Below, in pieces: positions 1-8,991 of a DNA stretch of 64,000 nucleotides. The notes beneath the pieces are model-generated. The model searched no databases and had not been told where the DNA came from. It saw only the letters and a list, made by a program, of their open reading frames with translations. Every line of letters starts with the position of its first letter. Positions within the stretch are counted from its first letter, which is position 1. Position numbers and translations under genes: made by a program. Where the stretch lies: positions 3,720,001-3,784,000 of the forward strand of contig NZ_CP088294.1 in assembly GCF_024666525.1 (NCBI RefSeq), read 5' to 3'. This DNA comes from Pseudomonas sp. J452 (GTDB lineage Bacteria; Pseudomonadota; Gammaproteobacteria; Pseudomonadales; Pseudomonadaceae).

Positions 1-675
1 ATGCGAATCCTTATTGTCGAGGACGAGCCCAAGACTGCCGAGTACTTACACCAAGGATTAAGCGAAAGTGGCTATGTAGTTGATAAGGCTGCCACGGGAG
101 TTGACGGCCTCCATCTTGTTAGGCAACACGCTTATGACTTGGTAGTGCTTGATGTAAACCTTCCGGAAATTGATGGCTGGGGTGTGCTTGAGCATATACG
201 CAGCAACAGCAGTACTCGCGTAATAATGCTGACCGCACGCGGCCGCTTAGTGGATAAAATTAAAGGCTTGGATTTGGGCGCGGATGATTATTTAGTCAAA
301 CCGTTTGAGTTCCCTGAATTACTTGCGCGAATTCGTACGTTGCTACGGCGAAGCGAACAAATTCCTGTACCGGAAGTGCTGCGGGTAGCCGACCTAGAAC
401 TTGATCCGGCTAGGCACCGCGCGTTCCGTGGCGAACAGCGCATCGACCTGACTACCAAAGAGTTTGCGTTGCTGCACCTACTGATGCGCCGCTCTGGGGA
501 AGTGCTATCGCGCACCCAGATCATTTCACTTGTCTGGGATATGAATTTTGACTGCGATACCAACGTCGTCGAAGTCTCCATCCGCAGGCTACGTGCCAAA
601 ATTGATGACCCGTTCGATAACAAGCTGATCCACACCCTCAGGGGCGTCGGTTACGTGCTTGAGGAACGAGCATGA
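1..675 (+). CDS. CopR/CzcR-family heavy-metal response regulator
   Basis: An OmpR-class response regulator of 224 residues. The receiver domain (about 1-115) has the acidic pair E7/D8, the phospho-acceptor D51 in [11 protein letters not shown] and the conserved lysine in YLVKPF. A winged-helix DNA-binding domain fills about 125-224 and ends in the family signature [12 protein letters not shown]. The final ATGA overlaps the next gene, its likely kinase, so the two are cotranslated. The sequence resembles the copper and zinc regulators CopR, CusR and CzcR; which metal it senses cannot be read from the protein. The ATG is base 1 of the window, so its promoter is not visible and a start further upstream cannot be excluded. 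A paralogous pair lies at 19,296-21,352. Confidence 0.9.
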   Translation: MRILIVEDEPKTAEYLHQGLSESGYVVDKAATGVDGLHLVRQHAYDLVVLDVNLPEIDGWGVLEHIRSNSSTRVIMLTARGRLVDKIKGLDLGADDYLVKPFEFPELLARIRTLLRRSEQIPVPEVLRVADLELDPARHRAFRGEQRIDLTTKEFALLHLLMRRSGEVLSRTQIISLVWDMNFDCDTNVVEVSIRRLRAKIDDPFDNKLIHTLRGVGYVLEERA

Positions 676-2075
676 AGCCGGCCAGTCTATCCATGCGCCT
701 TGGCCTGTCGGTCAGCCTAATGGGTGCTGCGTTGGTGGTTCTGCTGGCGGCGCTCGCATATTTCGCGCTTACCCATGAGCTGGATTCCCTGGCGAAGAAG
801 AGCCTTGATGGCAAACTAGAGCAGATTCAGCACAATCTCGCCGATGACATGAGCGCTCATGCAATTGCTCAGCAGCCTCATGCACTGTTGGACCTGGTCA
901 TGGGGCATGACAACCTGCACTTGACGATTTACGGGAAAAAGTCAGGTACCAAGTTGCTCCTTAACCTTGGTAAAAAATCCTTGGAACCCGTTCTTGCCAA
1001 CATACCGGCAGGCGATACCCCTAATTACCGGAGCTGGGCCGATGCTGATGGAAACAACTTCCTGACCGCATCCAAAGTGATGCTACTTAACGATGGCGAC
1101 CACGTCAGAGTCTTGCTCTCAATTGATCGATCTGCCGACGAAGCGCTGCTCAGCGCCTACCTCAAGTCAACACTGATCGCACTCCCTCTTCTGCTCGCGC
1201 TGATTGGCATGGGCGCATGGTGGATCGTGCAGCGAGGCCTTTCTCCGCTCCGGCAATTTCGGCAGGTTGCATCGCTGATCTCCACACAGGATCTGACCCA
1301 CCGAATTTCTGTGGATAAGCTTCCGCAAGAACTCAGCGCGCTGGCCCACGGCATCAACTTCATGCTGCATCGACTTGATGGCGGCGTTCAGCAGCTATCG
1401 CAATTCTCTGATGACTTGGCCCATGAGTTGCGTTCGCCCATCACCAACCTGATGGGCAAAGCCCAGGTAACTCTCTCCAGAGAGCGTCCGCCAGAGGAAT
1501 ACAAAGCCGTACTGGAGTGCTGTACAGAAGAGCTTGAGCGCGTCACCCGGATTGTTTCCGACATGCTGTTTCTCGCTCAAGTCAGCCACCCGGCGTCCCT
1601 GGTTCCCTTCGAGAAGATTGCCCTAGAAGATGAGGCAAGACGCGTTGTGGATCTGTTCAGCATCTCCGCGGAAGAGAAGCAGATCAGTCTGAGCATTGCC
1701 GGAGCAGGCCTAACCTTCGGTGATCGGCTGATGGTGCAGCGCGCGATTTCAAACCTGTTGTCCAATGCGATTCGACATAGCCCCATCGGCGCAAACATTT
1801 CGTTGCTGATCGAAAAGCACAGCGAAACCGTATCGTTCTCGGTGGGAAACCCCGGGATTGGCATTCCCGCACAACACATCCCTCATTTGTTCGAACGCTT
1901 CTACCGCGTCGATACCAGCCGCTCTCGTGCCGAAGGTGGAACAGGGCTTGGCCTGGCAATTGTTCGCTCGATCATGAGCCTGCATCAGGGCACGGTCGAG
2001 GTCAGCAGCCTGCCAGGCAGCTTCACCGTGTTCCGTTTGATCTTCCCCAAAGTCCGCAATGGTTCCTCGACCTAG
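672..2075 (+). CDS. CopS/CusS-family heavy-metal sensor histidine kinase
   Basis: An inner-membrane sensor kinase of 467 residues, cognate to the regulator it overlaps by four bases. There is a transmembrane helix at about 11-33, a periplasmic sensor region, a second helix at about 163-186 and a HAMP linker. The dimerization motif is [10 protein letters not shown], with phospho-acceptor H251. The catalytic domain has an N box ([11 protein letters not shown]), a G1 box (VGNPGIGIP) and a G2 box ([10 protein letters not shown]). Length and layout fit the heavy-metal sensor subfamily, which detects periplasmic copper or silver. No metal-binding residues of the sensor domain can be assigned from sequence alone. 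Confidence 0.9.
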   Translation: MKPASLSMRLGLSVSLMGAALVVLLAALAYFALTHELDSLAKKSLDGKLEQIQHNLADDMSAHAIAQQPHALLDLVMGHDNLHLTIYGKKSGTKLLLNLGKKSLEPVLANIPAGDTPNYRSWADADGNNFLTASKVMLLNDGDHVRVLLSIDRSADEALLSAYLKSTLIALPLLLALIGMGAWWIVQRGLSPLRQFRQVASLISTQDLTHRISVDKLPQELSALAHGINFMLHRLDGGVQQLSQFSDDLAHELRSPITNLMGKAQVTLSRERPPEEYKAVLECCTEELERVTRIVSDMLFLAQVSHPASLVPFEKIALEDEARRVVDLFSISAEEKQISLSIAGAGLTFGDRLMVQRAISNLLSNAIRHSPIGANISLLIEKHSETVSFSVGNPGIGIPAQHIPHLFERFYRVDTSRSRAEGGTGLGLAIVRSIMSLHQGTVEVSSLPGSFTVFRLIFPKVRNGSST

Positions 2076-2204
2076 ACCCTGCAGGCGTACAGGCATAACG
2101 ACCAGCCGAAGATTGGCTGCAGAGGAACCCGCCCCTATTCGGAGAGCACGGCATACAGCGACGGCTCCCCGATATGCCAACCCCCTGAGCATGGAGAAAC
2201 AACA

Positions 2205-3464
2205 ATGAAGAAGACCCTCTTGGCAGTCGCGGTGAGTACTGGGGTACTCAGTCTTAGCCAGCCAGCCTCCGCTGAATTTTTTGCAGACAGCAAAGCCGGT
2301 CTGGAAGCGCGTAACTTCTATTTCAATCGCGACTTCCGCCAAGACTCAGCCAGCCAATCAAAGCAGGAAGAATGGGCCCAGGGCTTCCTGCTGCGCTATG
2401 AATCCGGGTTCACCGACGGGACCGTCGGCGTGGGCTTCGACGCCATCGGCATGCTTGGCCTCAAGCTGGACTCCAGCGCCGACCGCTCAGGATCAGGCCT
2501 GCTCAAGCGCGATAAAGAAGCGCCTCGTGCCGCGCAGGATGAATATGGCGAGATGGGTTTAACCGCGAAGCTACGTGCTTCGAACAGCGTGCTGAAATTG
2601 GGTACGCTGCAACCCAAGCTGCCAACCGTCCAAGCTAATGACTCGCGCCTACAGCCACAGACCTTTCAGGGCGGGCATCTCAACTCGTTGGAGATTGATG
2701 GACTGACCTTCGATGCAGGCCAGCTCAAGCAAGTAAGCCAGCGCGACTCATCCGATAGCGAGGACCTCAGCATTACCAGCGGCTCGGCCCGCGCTATCAG
2801 TGGCGGTGGAACCCAGACGAGCGATGAGTTCAGCTTTGCCGGGGCGACCTACAAATGGAACAGCAACCTGGCCACCGGCTACAACTACGGTAACTTGGAC
2901 GAGTTCTACAAGCAGCATATTTTCACTGTCCTGCATACCTTTCCGCTAGGTGACAAACAGTCGCTAAAAACTGATCTTCGCTACGCCCGCTCCACCGACG
3001 AAGGCAACAGCAACGTCGACAACAAGGCATTCGGAGCAATGTTTACCTACGCCTTTGGTGGCCACGCCCTCGGTATTGGCTACCAGAGCATGAGCGGAGA
3101 CACCGGCTACGCCTACATCAACGGCACTGATCCGTTCCTGGTCAATTATGTGCAGATCGGCGACTTTGCCAACAAAGACGAGACCTCATGGCAGGCCCGC
3201 TATGACTTCAACTTTGCCAGCGTTGGCATCCCTGGTTTGACGTTCATGACCCGTTATCTGACCGGCGACGATATTGATCTAGGCGCAGGCAACGCCAATG
3301 GTAAGGAGTGGGAGCGCAATACTGACATCGCCTATGTCTTCCAGGACGGCGCGCTGAAGAATCTGGGCGTGAAATGGCGCAACGCCACACTGCGCTCTAG
3401 CAATTTCGGCAACGACGTTGATGAGAACCGTCTGATCGTCAGCTACACCCTTCCGCTGCTGTAG
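2205..3464 (+). CDS. OprD-family outer-membrane porin
   Basis: A 419-residue outer-membrane protein with a clear signal peptide (MKKTLLAVAVSTGVLSL, cleavage near PASA-EF). The long, Gly- and aromatic-rich strand pattern and the C-terminal VSYTLPLL fit the OprD superfamily of substrate-specific channels for basic amino acids, small acids and related solutes. GGAG lies eight bases before the ATG. It follows a CopRS-type pair by 130 bases. In P. aeruginosa, metal two-component systems are known to control oprD, so co-regulation is plausible here, but it is inferred from position only. The substrate cannot be told. Confidence 0.88.
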   Translation: MKKTLLAVAVSTGVLSLSQPASAEFFADSKAGLEARNFYFNRDFRQDSASQSKQEEWAQGFLLRYESGFTDGTVGVGFDAIGMLGLKLDSSADRSGSGLLKRDKEAPRAAQDEYGEMGLTAKLRASNSVLKLGTLQPKLPTVQANDSRLQPQTFQGGHLNSLEIDGLTFDAGQLKQVSQRDSSDSEDLSITSGSARAISGGGTQTSDEFSFAGATYKWNSNLATGYNYGNLDEFYKQHIFTVLHTFPLGDKQSLKTDLRYARSTDEGNSNVDNKAFGAMFTYAFGGHALGIGYQSMSGDTGYAYINGTDPFLVNYVQIGDFANKDETSWQARYDFNFASVGIPGLTFMTRYLTGDDIDLGAGNANGKEWERNTDIAYVFQDGALKNLGVKWRNATLRSSNFGNDVDENRLIVSYTLPLL

Positions 3465-3476
3465 TCGTCATGGTCC

Positions 3477-3508
3477 GAGCGCCGCACTGGCTACCCAGTG
3501 CGGCGCTC
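3477..3508. terminator. Strong hairpin between convergent genes
   Basis: GAGCGCCGCACTGG, a three-base loop CTA, then CCAGTGCGGCGCTC form a 14-bp perfect stem. It sits between the oprD-family stop (3464) and the copG stop (3540). No clear U tract follows on either strand, so it may be a bidirectional transcription barrier or an mRNA-stabilizing stem rather than a classic terminator. Confidence 0.6.
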
Positions 3509-3539
3509 GCAGTTTGTGACAATACGGATGAGTGGCTTA

Positions 3540-3983
3540 CTACTTTGCAGGGTACTCAGCGACAACCTGGTCAGCACCTGCTTGAGTCAGTCCGATGACT
3601 TGGTAGGCGTGCTGCACGCCGCCAGTCTCCATTCCCGGAGAGCCAGCCGGCATCCCGGGCACTGCGATTCCGACCAATTCATTGCGCTTGGTGAGCTCGA
3701 CTACCTGGGCTGCCGGCACGTGGCCTTCGACGAATTTCCCGTCAATCACAGCGGTGTGGCAGGACGCCAACCGCGGCACGACGCCCAGCTTATGCTTCAC
3801 CGCGGTCATGTTGCTTTCGACATGATCGACGACCTTGAAGCCATTTTCTTCGAGATGTGAGATCCACTTCTTGCAGCACCCACAATTGGCATCACGATGC
3901 ACATCAATGGTCAGGGCATCCGCTGCTTGAACTGTGGATGCCGCGAAGAGAGCGGCTAACAATGCGAGATTTTTAGCTTTCAT
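3540..3983 (-). CDS. copG: CopG-like DUF411 periplasmic copper protein
   Basis: A 147-residue secreted protein of the DUF411 family. A signal peptide (1-20, ending STVQA) is followed by the metal motif CGCC (C34, C36, C37), plus Cys and His later in LASCHTAVIDGKFVEGHVP. CopG proteins of this family bind a Cys-bridged copper cluster and are thought to interconvert Cu(I) and Cu(II) in the periplasm. The chosen ATG at 3983 begins the signal peptide; the reading frame is open further upstream but lies inside the cytochrome gene. It overlaps that gene by 11 bases and is the last gene of the copA operon. Confidence 0.88.
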   Translation of the reverse strand: MKAKNLALLAALFAASTVQAADALTIDVHRDANCGCCKKWISHLEENGFKVVDHVESNMTAVKHKLGVVPRLASCHTAVIDGKFVEGHVPAAQVVELTKRNELVGIAVPGMPAGSPGMETGGVQHAYQVIGLTQAGADQVVAEYPAK

Positions 3984-4803
3984 GTACGTGCTCTTTGCCA
4001 TCGGCATGGGTGTGGGTCTTGGGCGCGCCATTCGGGGCTTGTTCGGTGTGATGATTTTCGGCGCTACTGCCGTTGGTGGAAGTCTTATCTCCAGCATGGT
4101 GGTCATTGCCACCGGCGTCCGAAGAGTGGTGGCCAGCTTCTGGGGCGGAGCCACCCTCGTCATCCGTAGGTACGGTGTCGTGGTGACCAGGCGCTCCGGC
4201 ATCACCGGAGCCATGATGGTCTTCGCTACCCTCAGTGTTGCCATGTTGTCCCTCATGGTTATGCATTTGGGTCTCACCACCGCCATGCTGGTGACCGCTA
4301 CTGGACGCTACGAGCGCTTGGTATTGCGTGGCATCCATCTTCGGCAATTGATTGAGAAAGGCCACCATGCCCCAGATGTATTCGTCCTCCATGCTCTTGC
4401 CCCAGGCGGGCATACCTGATGCTTTGATGCCGTGCTTGATCACCCAGAATGCAGCAGAGGGACTGCCATCAATACCGATCTTGGCCAGGTTGGGTGGGGC
4501 TGGATAAAGCGATTGGCTCAACTCTGTTTGCGCTACACCCGGTGCCAAATGGCAACCGATACACATGGAGTTGTAGTTGCCTGCCCCGGCACGAATGATG
4601 GCCGGATCATCGAGCTTGGGAACCTCGATATCCCGAGAGCGCACCTCGATGGACCGATCACGGGCCATCGTCAGGAAGGCATGAACAGCTGGAAAGTGGG
4701 GATCATCTGCCCCCACGTTGACCAGCCCAGAATAGGCTCCGGCCAGGACTGCTGCGCTGCCGACAACACCTGCTGCCACTAAGGTTGTAATTGTTCTTTT
4801 CAT
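3973..4803 (-). CDS. c-type cytochrome with histidine-rich tail
   Basis: A 276-residue exported protein. An N-terminal hydrophobic segment (about 7-25) is followed by one haem c site (CIGCH) and a likely axial Met in GMPAWG, as in cytochrome-c-class proteins found in Pseudomonas copper operons. From about residue 165 the chain is low-complexity and very rich in His, Gly, Ser, Asp and Glu (HQHGGGE, DHHGSG, GHHDT, NHHTE), which suggests a metal-buffering tail. It lies ten bases after copB and overlaps copG. The inferred role is electron transfer or copper redox in the periplasm; no substrate can be assigned. Low-complexity GC-rich DNA makes the tail length prone to change. Confidence 0.8.
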   Translation of the reverse strand: MKRTITTLVAAGVVGSAAVLAGAYSGLVNVGADDPHFPAVHAFLTMARDRSIEVRSRDIEVPKLDDPAIIRAGAGNYNSMCIGCHLAPGVAQTELSQSLYPAPPNLAKIGIDGSPSAAFWVIKHGIKASGMPAWGKSMEDEYIWGMVAFLNQLPKMDATQYQALVASSSGHQHGGGETQMHNHEGQHGNTEGSEDHHGSGDAGAPGHHDTVPTDDEGGSAPEAGHHSSDAGGNDHHAGDKTSTNGSSAENHHTEQAPNGAPKTHTHADGKEHVHES

Positions 4804-4812
4804 GTCAGGCTC

Positions 4813-5901
4813 TCAAAACCACATCCGAATACCGGCGACAAAGCGCGCCTCATCTACATCGCCACCTTCGTCACGCGTCATATCAGCGGTGTTGCCGTAG
4901 GAGCGGCTCCACGACACACCGATATAGGGCGCAAACTGGCGAACGATCTCGTAACGCAGGCGCAAGCCGAGCTCGGTATTGGCCAGCCCCGACCCTACGC
5001 CACGCTCAGGATCGTTCTTGGCGTAAAAATTCACCTCGGCAGTCGGCTGGAGAATCAGTCGGTTGGTCAGCAGAATGTCGTAGTCGCCCTCAAGACGGGC
5101 AGCGGTCTGGCCATTCTCGCCGACAAAGGCCGTGGCCTCGGCCTCAAAGGCATAGAGCGCCATGCCCTGGATACCAAAGGCTGCCCAGGTCTGTGGAGAC
5201 TCAGGTTTGAAGTCCTGGCGAACACCAGCGACTACGTCCCACCAAGGGCCGATTGAGCGCCCGTACAACAGCTGCAATTCGGCATCCTCGGTAACCCCAT
5301 TGGTGCGTTCCCCTTCGGAGCGAAACCAGGCCCGGTTGATATCACCACCAACCCAACCTGATGCATCCCAGGCCAGGGTGCTGCCTTCATTTGCGTCCTG
5401 ATATTCGAGCTGATCGAGCAGGAAAAAGCTGTTGATGGCACTGTCATGCACTTTGTGGCCAGGTAGCGGCGGGAAAGCAGCTTGGCGATCAGCGTCAGTC
5501 AGAACAGGTATCGGTGTGCGACTGGTAGTTCTCGGGGCTTCAGCGGAACCATGGTTCATTTTTGAATGATCCATGCCATCCATCTGCCCTTGCATGGCAC
5601 CGTGACCCATCTTTCTGTGGTCCATAACTGGAGCCCTTTCTTGGCTCTGACTGTGACCCATCTGGCTGTGATCCATGTTGGCCGACTCGCCCTGCACGGC
5701 ACCATGGCTCATCTTAGTGTGATCCATGCCCTCCATCGGCTCCTTGGCGGAACCGTGGTTCATCTTGCTAGGGGGCATCGGCATGGAACCGTGACCCATT
5801 GCCGAATGATCCATTTCTTCCGCAGCGAGGGTGAAACCGCTGCTAAGCGCGCTCAGCGACACTGCCAGCGCTACTAGGGACGGACGTAAAATCCTAGTCA
5901 T
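4813..5901 (-). CDS. copB: CopB outer-membrane copper resistance protein
   Basis: A 362-residue CopB. A signal peptide is followed by a Met/His-rich segment (about 28-130) of imperfect repeats of the type MDHSxMGHGxM and MDHSKMNHG, typical of copper-sequestering domains. The C-terminal CopB domain (about 140-362) is a beta-barrel ending in the aromatic RMWF expected of outer-membrane proteins. It overlaps the small upstream gene by eight bases and is followed by the cytochrome gene after ten bases, so it belongs to the copA operon. Known CopB proteins work with CopA in periplasmic and outer-membrane copper tolerance. Confidence 0.93.
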   Translation of the reverse strand: MTRILRPSLVALAVSLSALSSGFTLAAEEMDHSAMGHGSMPMPPSKMNHGSAKEPMEGMDHTKMSHGAVQGESANMDHSQMGHSQSQERAPVMDHRKMGHGAMQGQMDGMDHSKMNHGSAEAPRTTSRTPIPVLTDADRQAAFPPLPGHKVHDSAINSFFLLDQLEYQDANEGSTLAWDASGWVGGDINRAWFRSEGERTNGVTEDAELQLLYGRSIGPWWDVVAGVRQDFKPESPQTWAAFGIQGMALYAFEAEATAFVGENGQTAARLEGDYDILLTNRLILQPTAEVNFYAKNDPERGVGSGLANTELGLRLRYEIVRQFAPYIGVSWSRSYGNTADMTRDEGGDVDEARFVAGIRMWF

Positions 5902-6178
5902 GGTTCGAACCTGCTTCGGCTTCAGCGCCGCCCTGCTTATTCATCATGTTCTCGTGGTCCATGCCGTCATGATTCATGGTCCTGTGATCCATCTGCTGAC
6001 CGGCAGCAGCTTTTTCCTTCGTTTGCGGGGCCTGTTTGTCGGTTTCAGCGTCAGACGCTGTGGCTTCAGCGGTCTGGAGCGCCTCAACAGCCAACGACAC
6101 GGGAGCATGCAGGGCAGCCAAAAGGCTCAACATAGCAGCGCTGCCAACCAGGGCATTTCGCTTCATAAAAATGCTCAT
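5894..6178 (-). CDS. Small Met/His-rich periplasmic protein in the copAB operon
   Basis: A 94-residue protein with a signal peptide ([16 protein letters not shown] through HAPVSLA). A linker follows, then a short metal-type cluster ([19 protein letters not shown]) and an acidic tail ending in SNHD. AAGGAG lies eight bases before the chosen ATG; a second Met four codons later is possible. It sits between copA and copB and overlaps copB by eight bases. The MDH repeats match those inside CopA and CopB, so a copper-binding role is likely, but I do not recognise a named family. Confidence 0.72.
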   Translation of the reverse strand: MSIFMKRNALVGSAAMLSLLAALHAPVSLAVEALQTAEATASDAETDKQAPQTKEKAAAGQQMDHRTMNHDGMDHENMMNKQGGAEAEAGSNHD

Positions 6179-6190
6179 CGGATATCTCCT

Positions 6191-7990
6191 TTACTCATCC
6201 ACACGAACTTCACGGAACATGCCCATTTCCATGTGGAGCAGCAGGTGGCAGTGATAAGCCCAGCGACCCAACGCATCGGCCGTCACGCGATAGCTGCGCT
6301 TGGAGCCTGGTGGCATGTCGATGGTGTGCTTGCGCACCAGGAAGTTGCCGTCCGCATCCTCCAGATCACTCCACATGCCATGCAGGTGAATGGGGTGCGT
6401 CATCATGGTGTCGTTGATCAGCGTGATGCGGACGCGCTCGCCGTACTTGAGACGCAGAGGCTCGGCATCAGAGAACTTGATGCCGTCGAAGGACCAAGAG
6501 AACTTCTCCATATGCCCGGTGAGGTGCAGTTCGATGGTGCGGCTTGGCTCGCGCCCATCAGGATCGGGGAAGACGCTGCGCAAGTCAGAGTAGGTTAGGA
6601 CGCGACGGCCGTTGTCCCGCAAGCCGATACCTGGATCGTCCAACTTGTGCGTCGGCGTCATCGTCTGCATATCGACCAGCGGGTTGCCGGTCTCGGATGC
6701 CGGGTGCGCTTGCATGGCACCTGCCATGTCGGCCATACCTGCCATGCTCGAATGATCCATTCCGGCCATCTGGCTGTGATCCATACCAGACATATCAGCC
6801 ATGCCACCCGACATGCTGCCTTGACCCATACCGGCCATGTTCCCATGGTCCATACCACCCATGCTGCCGTGATCCATGCCCATATCGCCCATGGCAATCA
6901 GCGGGCGCGGGTCCGGAGTCGGCACCGGTGCGCTCAACCCCTCCCGCACAGCAAGGGTGCCGCGCGCATAGCCGGTGCGATCCATGGATTGAGTGAAGAT
7001 AGTGTAGGCCTGCTCGTTGTCTGGCTCGACTATCACGTCGTAGGTCTCGGCCACAGCGATACGGAACTCATCAACGCTGACCGGTTTAACGTGCTGGCCG
7101 TCGGCCGCGACCACCGTCATCTTCAGGCCCGGGATGCGCACATCGAAATACGTCATAGCCGAGGCATTGATAAAGCGCAGACGAATCTTCTCGCCTGGTT
7201 TGAAGATGCCGGTCCAATTGCCATCGGGTGCCTGGCCATTCATCAGGTAGGTGTAGGTGTAGCCACTGACGTCGGCGAGGTCGGTCGGGCTCATCTTCAT
7301 CTCGGCCCACATCTTCCGATCAGCTACGGCGGCGGACCAGCCCATTTCGCCGACATCGTTGATGAAGTCACCAACCGTGCGTTTGTGCTGGTTGTAGTAA
7401 TCCGACTGCTTCTTCAGCTTGGCCAATACCCGTGTAGGGTTTTCGTCGGTCCAGTCGCTCAGCAGCACGACGTAGTCACGGTCATAGCTGAACGGCTCGG
7501 GCTCTTTGGCATCGATGACCAATGCGCCGTATACGCCGACCTGCTCCTGCAGCCCAGAGTGGCTGTGATACCAGTAGGTGCCGTTCTGGTTGACCTTAAA
7601 CTTGTACTCATACATGCCGTCAGGGGCGATGCCATGGAAGCTCAGGCCCGGAACACCATCCATGTTCGCCGGCAGGATGATGCCGTGCCAATGAATGGAG
7701 GTGTCTTCCTGCAGGCGGTTACGCACCCGTAAAGTAACGGTGTCGCCCTCGCGCCAACGCAGAATCGGCCCAGGTAGCAAGCCGTTGATGGTCTTGGCAG
7801 TACGCGCTGCACCGGTAATGTTTACTGGGGTCTCGCCGATAAACAGGTCGAAATCGTTACCAGTTAGCACGTTGGGCTGACTAGGGCTGGTCACCGCCCA
7901 AACCGGCGTGCGCCACAGGCCAAGGCCACCGAGAATACCGGTGGCGGCCAGGCCTTTGACGAAAGTGCGCCTTGTGGTTTTGCTTTGCAT
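6191..7990 (-). CDS. copA: CopA periplasmic multicopper oxidase
   Basis: A 599-residue multicopper oxidase with a Tat signal (RRTFVKG, residues 7-13). Three cupredoxin domains carry the copper ligands: HWHG and WYHSHSG near the N-terminus, and HPIHLHGMW plus the His-Cys-His segment HCHLLLHMEMGM near the C-terminus. Between about 370 and 430 is a Met-rich insert built from MDHGSM, MDHGNM, MDHSQM and MDHSSM repeats, as in plasmid and chromosomal CopA. It oxidizes or sequesters Cu(I) in the periplasm. It is the first gene of a leftward operon (copA, small protein, copB, cytochrome, copG). A CopR-type box lies 170 bases upstream at 8160-8173. Confidence 0.96.
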   Translation of the reverse strand: MQSKTTRRTFVKGLAATGILGGLGLWRTPVWAVTSPSQPNVLTGNDFDLFIGETPVNITGAARTAKTINGLLPGPILRWREGDTVTLRVRNRLQEDTSIHWHGIILPANMDGVPGLSFHGIAPDGMYEYKFKVNQNGTYWYHSHSGLQEQVGVYGALVIDAKEPEPFSYDRDYVVLLSDWTDENPTRVLAKLKKQSDYYNQHKRTVGDFINDVGEMGWSAAVADRKMWAEMKMSPTDLADVSGYTYTYLMNGQAPDGNWTGIFKPGEKIRLRFINASAMTYFDVRIPGLKMTVVAADGQHVKPVSVDEFRIAVAETYDVIVEPDNEQAYTIFTQSMDRTGYARGTLAVREGLSAPVPTPDPRPLIAMGDMGMDHGSMGGMDHGNMAGMGQGSMSGGMADMSGMDHSQMAGMDHSSMAGMADMAGAMQAHPASETGNPLVDMQTMTPTHKLDDPGIGLRDNGRRVLTYSDLRSVFPDPDGREPSRTIELHLTGHMEKFSWSFDGIKFSDAEPLRLKYGERVRITLINDTMMTHPIHLHGMWSDLEDADGNFLVRKHTIDMPPGSKRSYRVTADALGRWAYHCHLLLHMEMGMFREVRVDE

Positions 7991-8159
7991 GCCGTTATGT
8001 CCAATCAGTCAGATGAGCCGGTGATGTGCATCCGGTCTCGGGTTCATTGGCTGCTTAAATATCGGGGTTAAATCCTCAAGCCTTGCACGCCGACGGAAGT
8101 ACGCAAGCCGCACCGACAACGAGCAATATGAAACTGCCATATCTCAACCATCCGGGCGA

Positions 8160-8173
8160 TTACATTTCTGTAA
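8160..8173. promoter_or_regulatory. CopR-type box upstream of copA
   Basis: TTACATTTCTGTAA is a near-perfect dyad that resembles the cop boxes bound by CopR in Pseudomonas. It lies 170 bases before the copA start and just past the ptrA-like stop. The second conserved block found at the other boxes is not present at the same offset here, so the promoter layout may differ. Confidence 0.65.
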
Positions 8174-8184
8174 GGTAGAGACCC

Positions 8185-8391
8185 TCAGCAGTTAGCGTGT
8201 TCAGCTTGCTTGGCTTGATCGCCGGCAATGGGTGCGTCGACCTTCTGCTGCTTGGCCACCTGGTAAGCTTCCAGTGACGCCTGACGGGCCTGCTCCATAC
8301 GTGCGAAGGTTCGGTCCGCACCACCTTCGGCCATTGCCAGGCTGGAAACACTCAGTGCAGCAACTACAAACAGGGCTTTGATCGATTTCAT
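8185..8391 (-). CDS. ptrA: PtrA-like small periplasmic copper-tolerance protein
   Basis: A 68-residue protein. The signal peptide MKSIKALFVVAALSVSSLAMA is followed by EGGADRTFARMEQAR, the signature of PtrA, a copper-induced periplasmic protein of P. aeruginosa (first described as a type III secretion repressor). It ends in HANC. The chosen ATG at 8391 starts the signal peptide and follows GAGGA. It lies upstream of copA on the same strand, and a CopR-type promoter module at 8475-8512 sits 84 bases before the start. A longer protein with the same N-terminal signature is at 18,728-19,087. The symbol rests on motif resemblance only. Confidence 0.75.
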   Translation of the reverse strand: MKSIKALFVVAALSVSSLAMAEGGADRTFARMEQARQASLEAYQVAKQQKVDAPIAGDQAKQAEHANC

Positions 8392-8474
8392 TTGGGGAAT
8401 CCTCGTAAGTTCAATAAGGCCCTTGTAACCACAGGGGCCGAGCTTCAGGCTTGATGTCACGTTAACTACGACGC

Positions 8475-8512
8475 CCTGTCAGAAACCTGAGCTGAACATT
8501 ACAGTTCTGTCA
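8475..8512. promoter_or_regulatory. CopR-type promoter module between ptrA and the bufferin operon
   Basis: The box TTACAGTTCTGTCA (8499-8512) is preceded by CCTGTCAG at 8475 and ACCTGA at 8485. The same two blocks occur with identical spacing at 19,194-19,231 before the second copRS pair. The module lies between ptrA (minus strand) and bufA (plus strand, start 8687) and could serve both. Read on the minus strand, CTGACAGG follows the box by 16 bases, a possible -35 region for ptrA. Confidence 0.65.
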
Positions 8513-8686
8513 GGTTGCTATTTCTTGCTTGTCGCCCCTCCAGAAGGCTCGGTACTGTCTTTCATGCGCCCCCACAGGAGTCTGGCGGATTTCGTGGGAG
8601 GGCATGCCCGGCAGCGATGCCTAAACAACTGTTGGTCATTCGCACATGCGGACTCGACCACCACACGATTAAGAGAGATAGCCACT

Positions 8687-8947
8687 ATGTCGACCAAATC
8701 AAATGCTGCTACCGGGGCCGCTCTGGCTCTTGTGGCCGCCAGTCTGTTTGCCACCCTGCCGGCACAAGCCGCTCAGGACACAAAAACAGCGGAAGTGAAG
8801 TGCTTCGGCGTCAACGGTTGCAAGGGTCAGAATGACTGCATGACCGCCAAAAATGCTTGCAAAGGCCAAGGCGAGTGCAAAGGCCAGGGCTTCCAATTGA
8901 TGACCCAGGCCAAGTGTGACGAAGCCGGTGGCAAGACCAGCGAATGA
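8687..8947 (+). CDS. bufA: BufA2-type bufferin metallophore precursor
   Basis: An 86-residue precursor peptide. The signal peptide (about 1-29, ending LPAQAA) is followed by a Cys-rich core with six cysteines (C39, C45, C51, C58, C64, C77) in KCFGVNGCKGQ, NACKGQ and ECKGQGF motifs. This is the pattern of BufA2-type bufferins, periplasmic copper-binding RiPPs whose cysteines are modified by an MNIO (DUF692) enzyme. The next gene is that enzyme, overlapping or adjacent. The start was chosen because ATG 8687 begins the signal peptide; the frame is open upstream but that part looks non-coding. The CopR-type module at 8475-8512 suggests copper induction. Confidence 0.85.
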   Translation: MSTKSNAATGAALALVAASLFATLPAQAAQDTKTAEVKCFGVNGCKGQNDCMTAKNACKGQGECKGQGFQLMTQAKCDEAGGKTSE

Positions 8948-8991
8948 TGCCGCCCAGGGGAGTGCATGCCACTCCCCTGCTGGAGTCCCGA

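Noticed and set aside
3513..3530. TGTGAC near 3515 as the left transposon end
   Set aside because: The match to the right terminus ends after six bases, and no TnsB-type repeats lie beside it.
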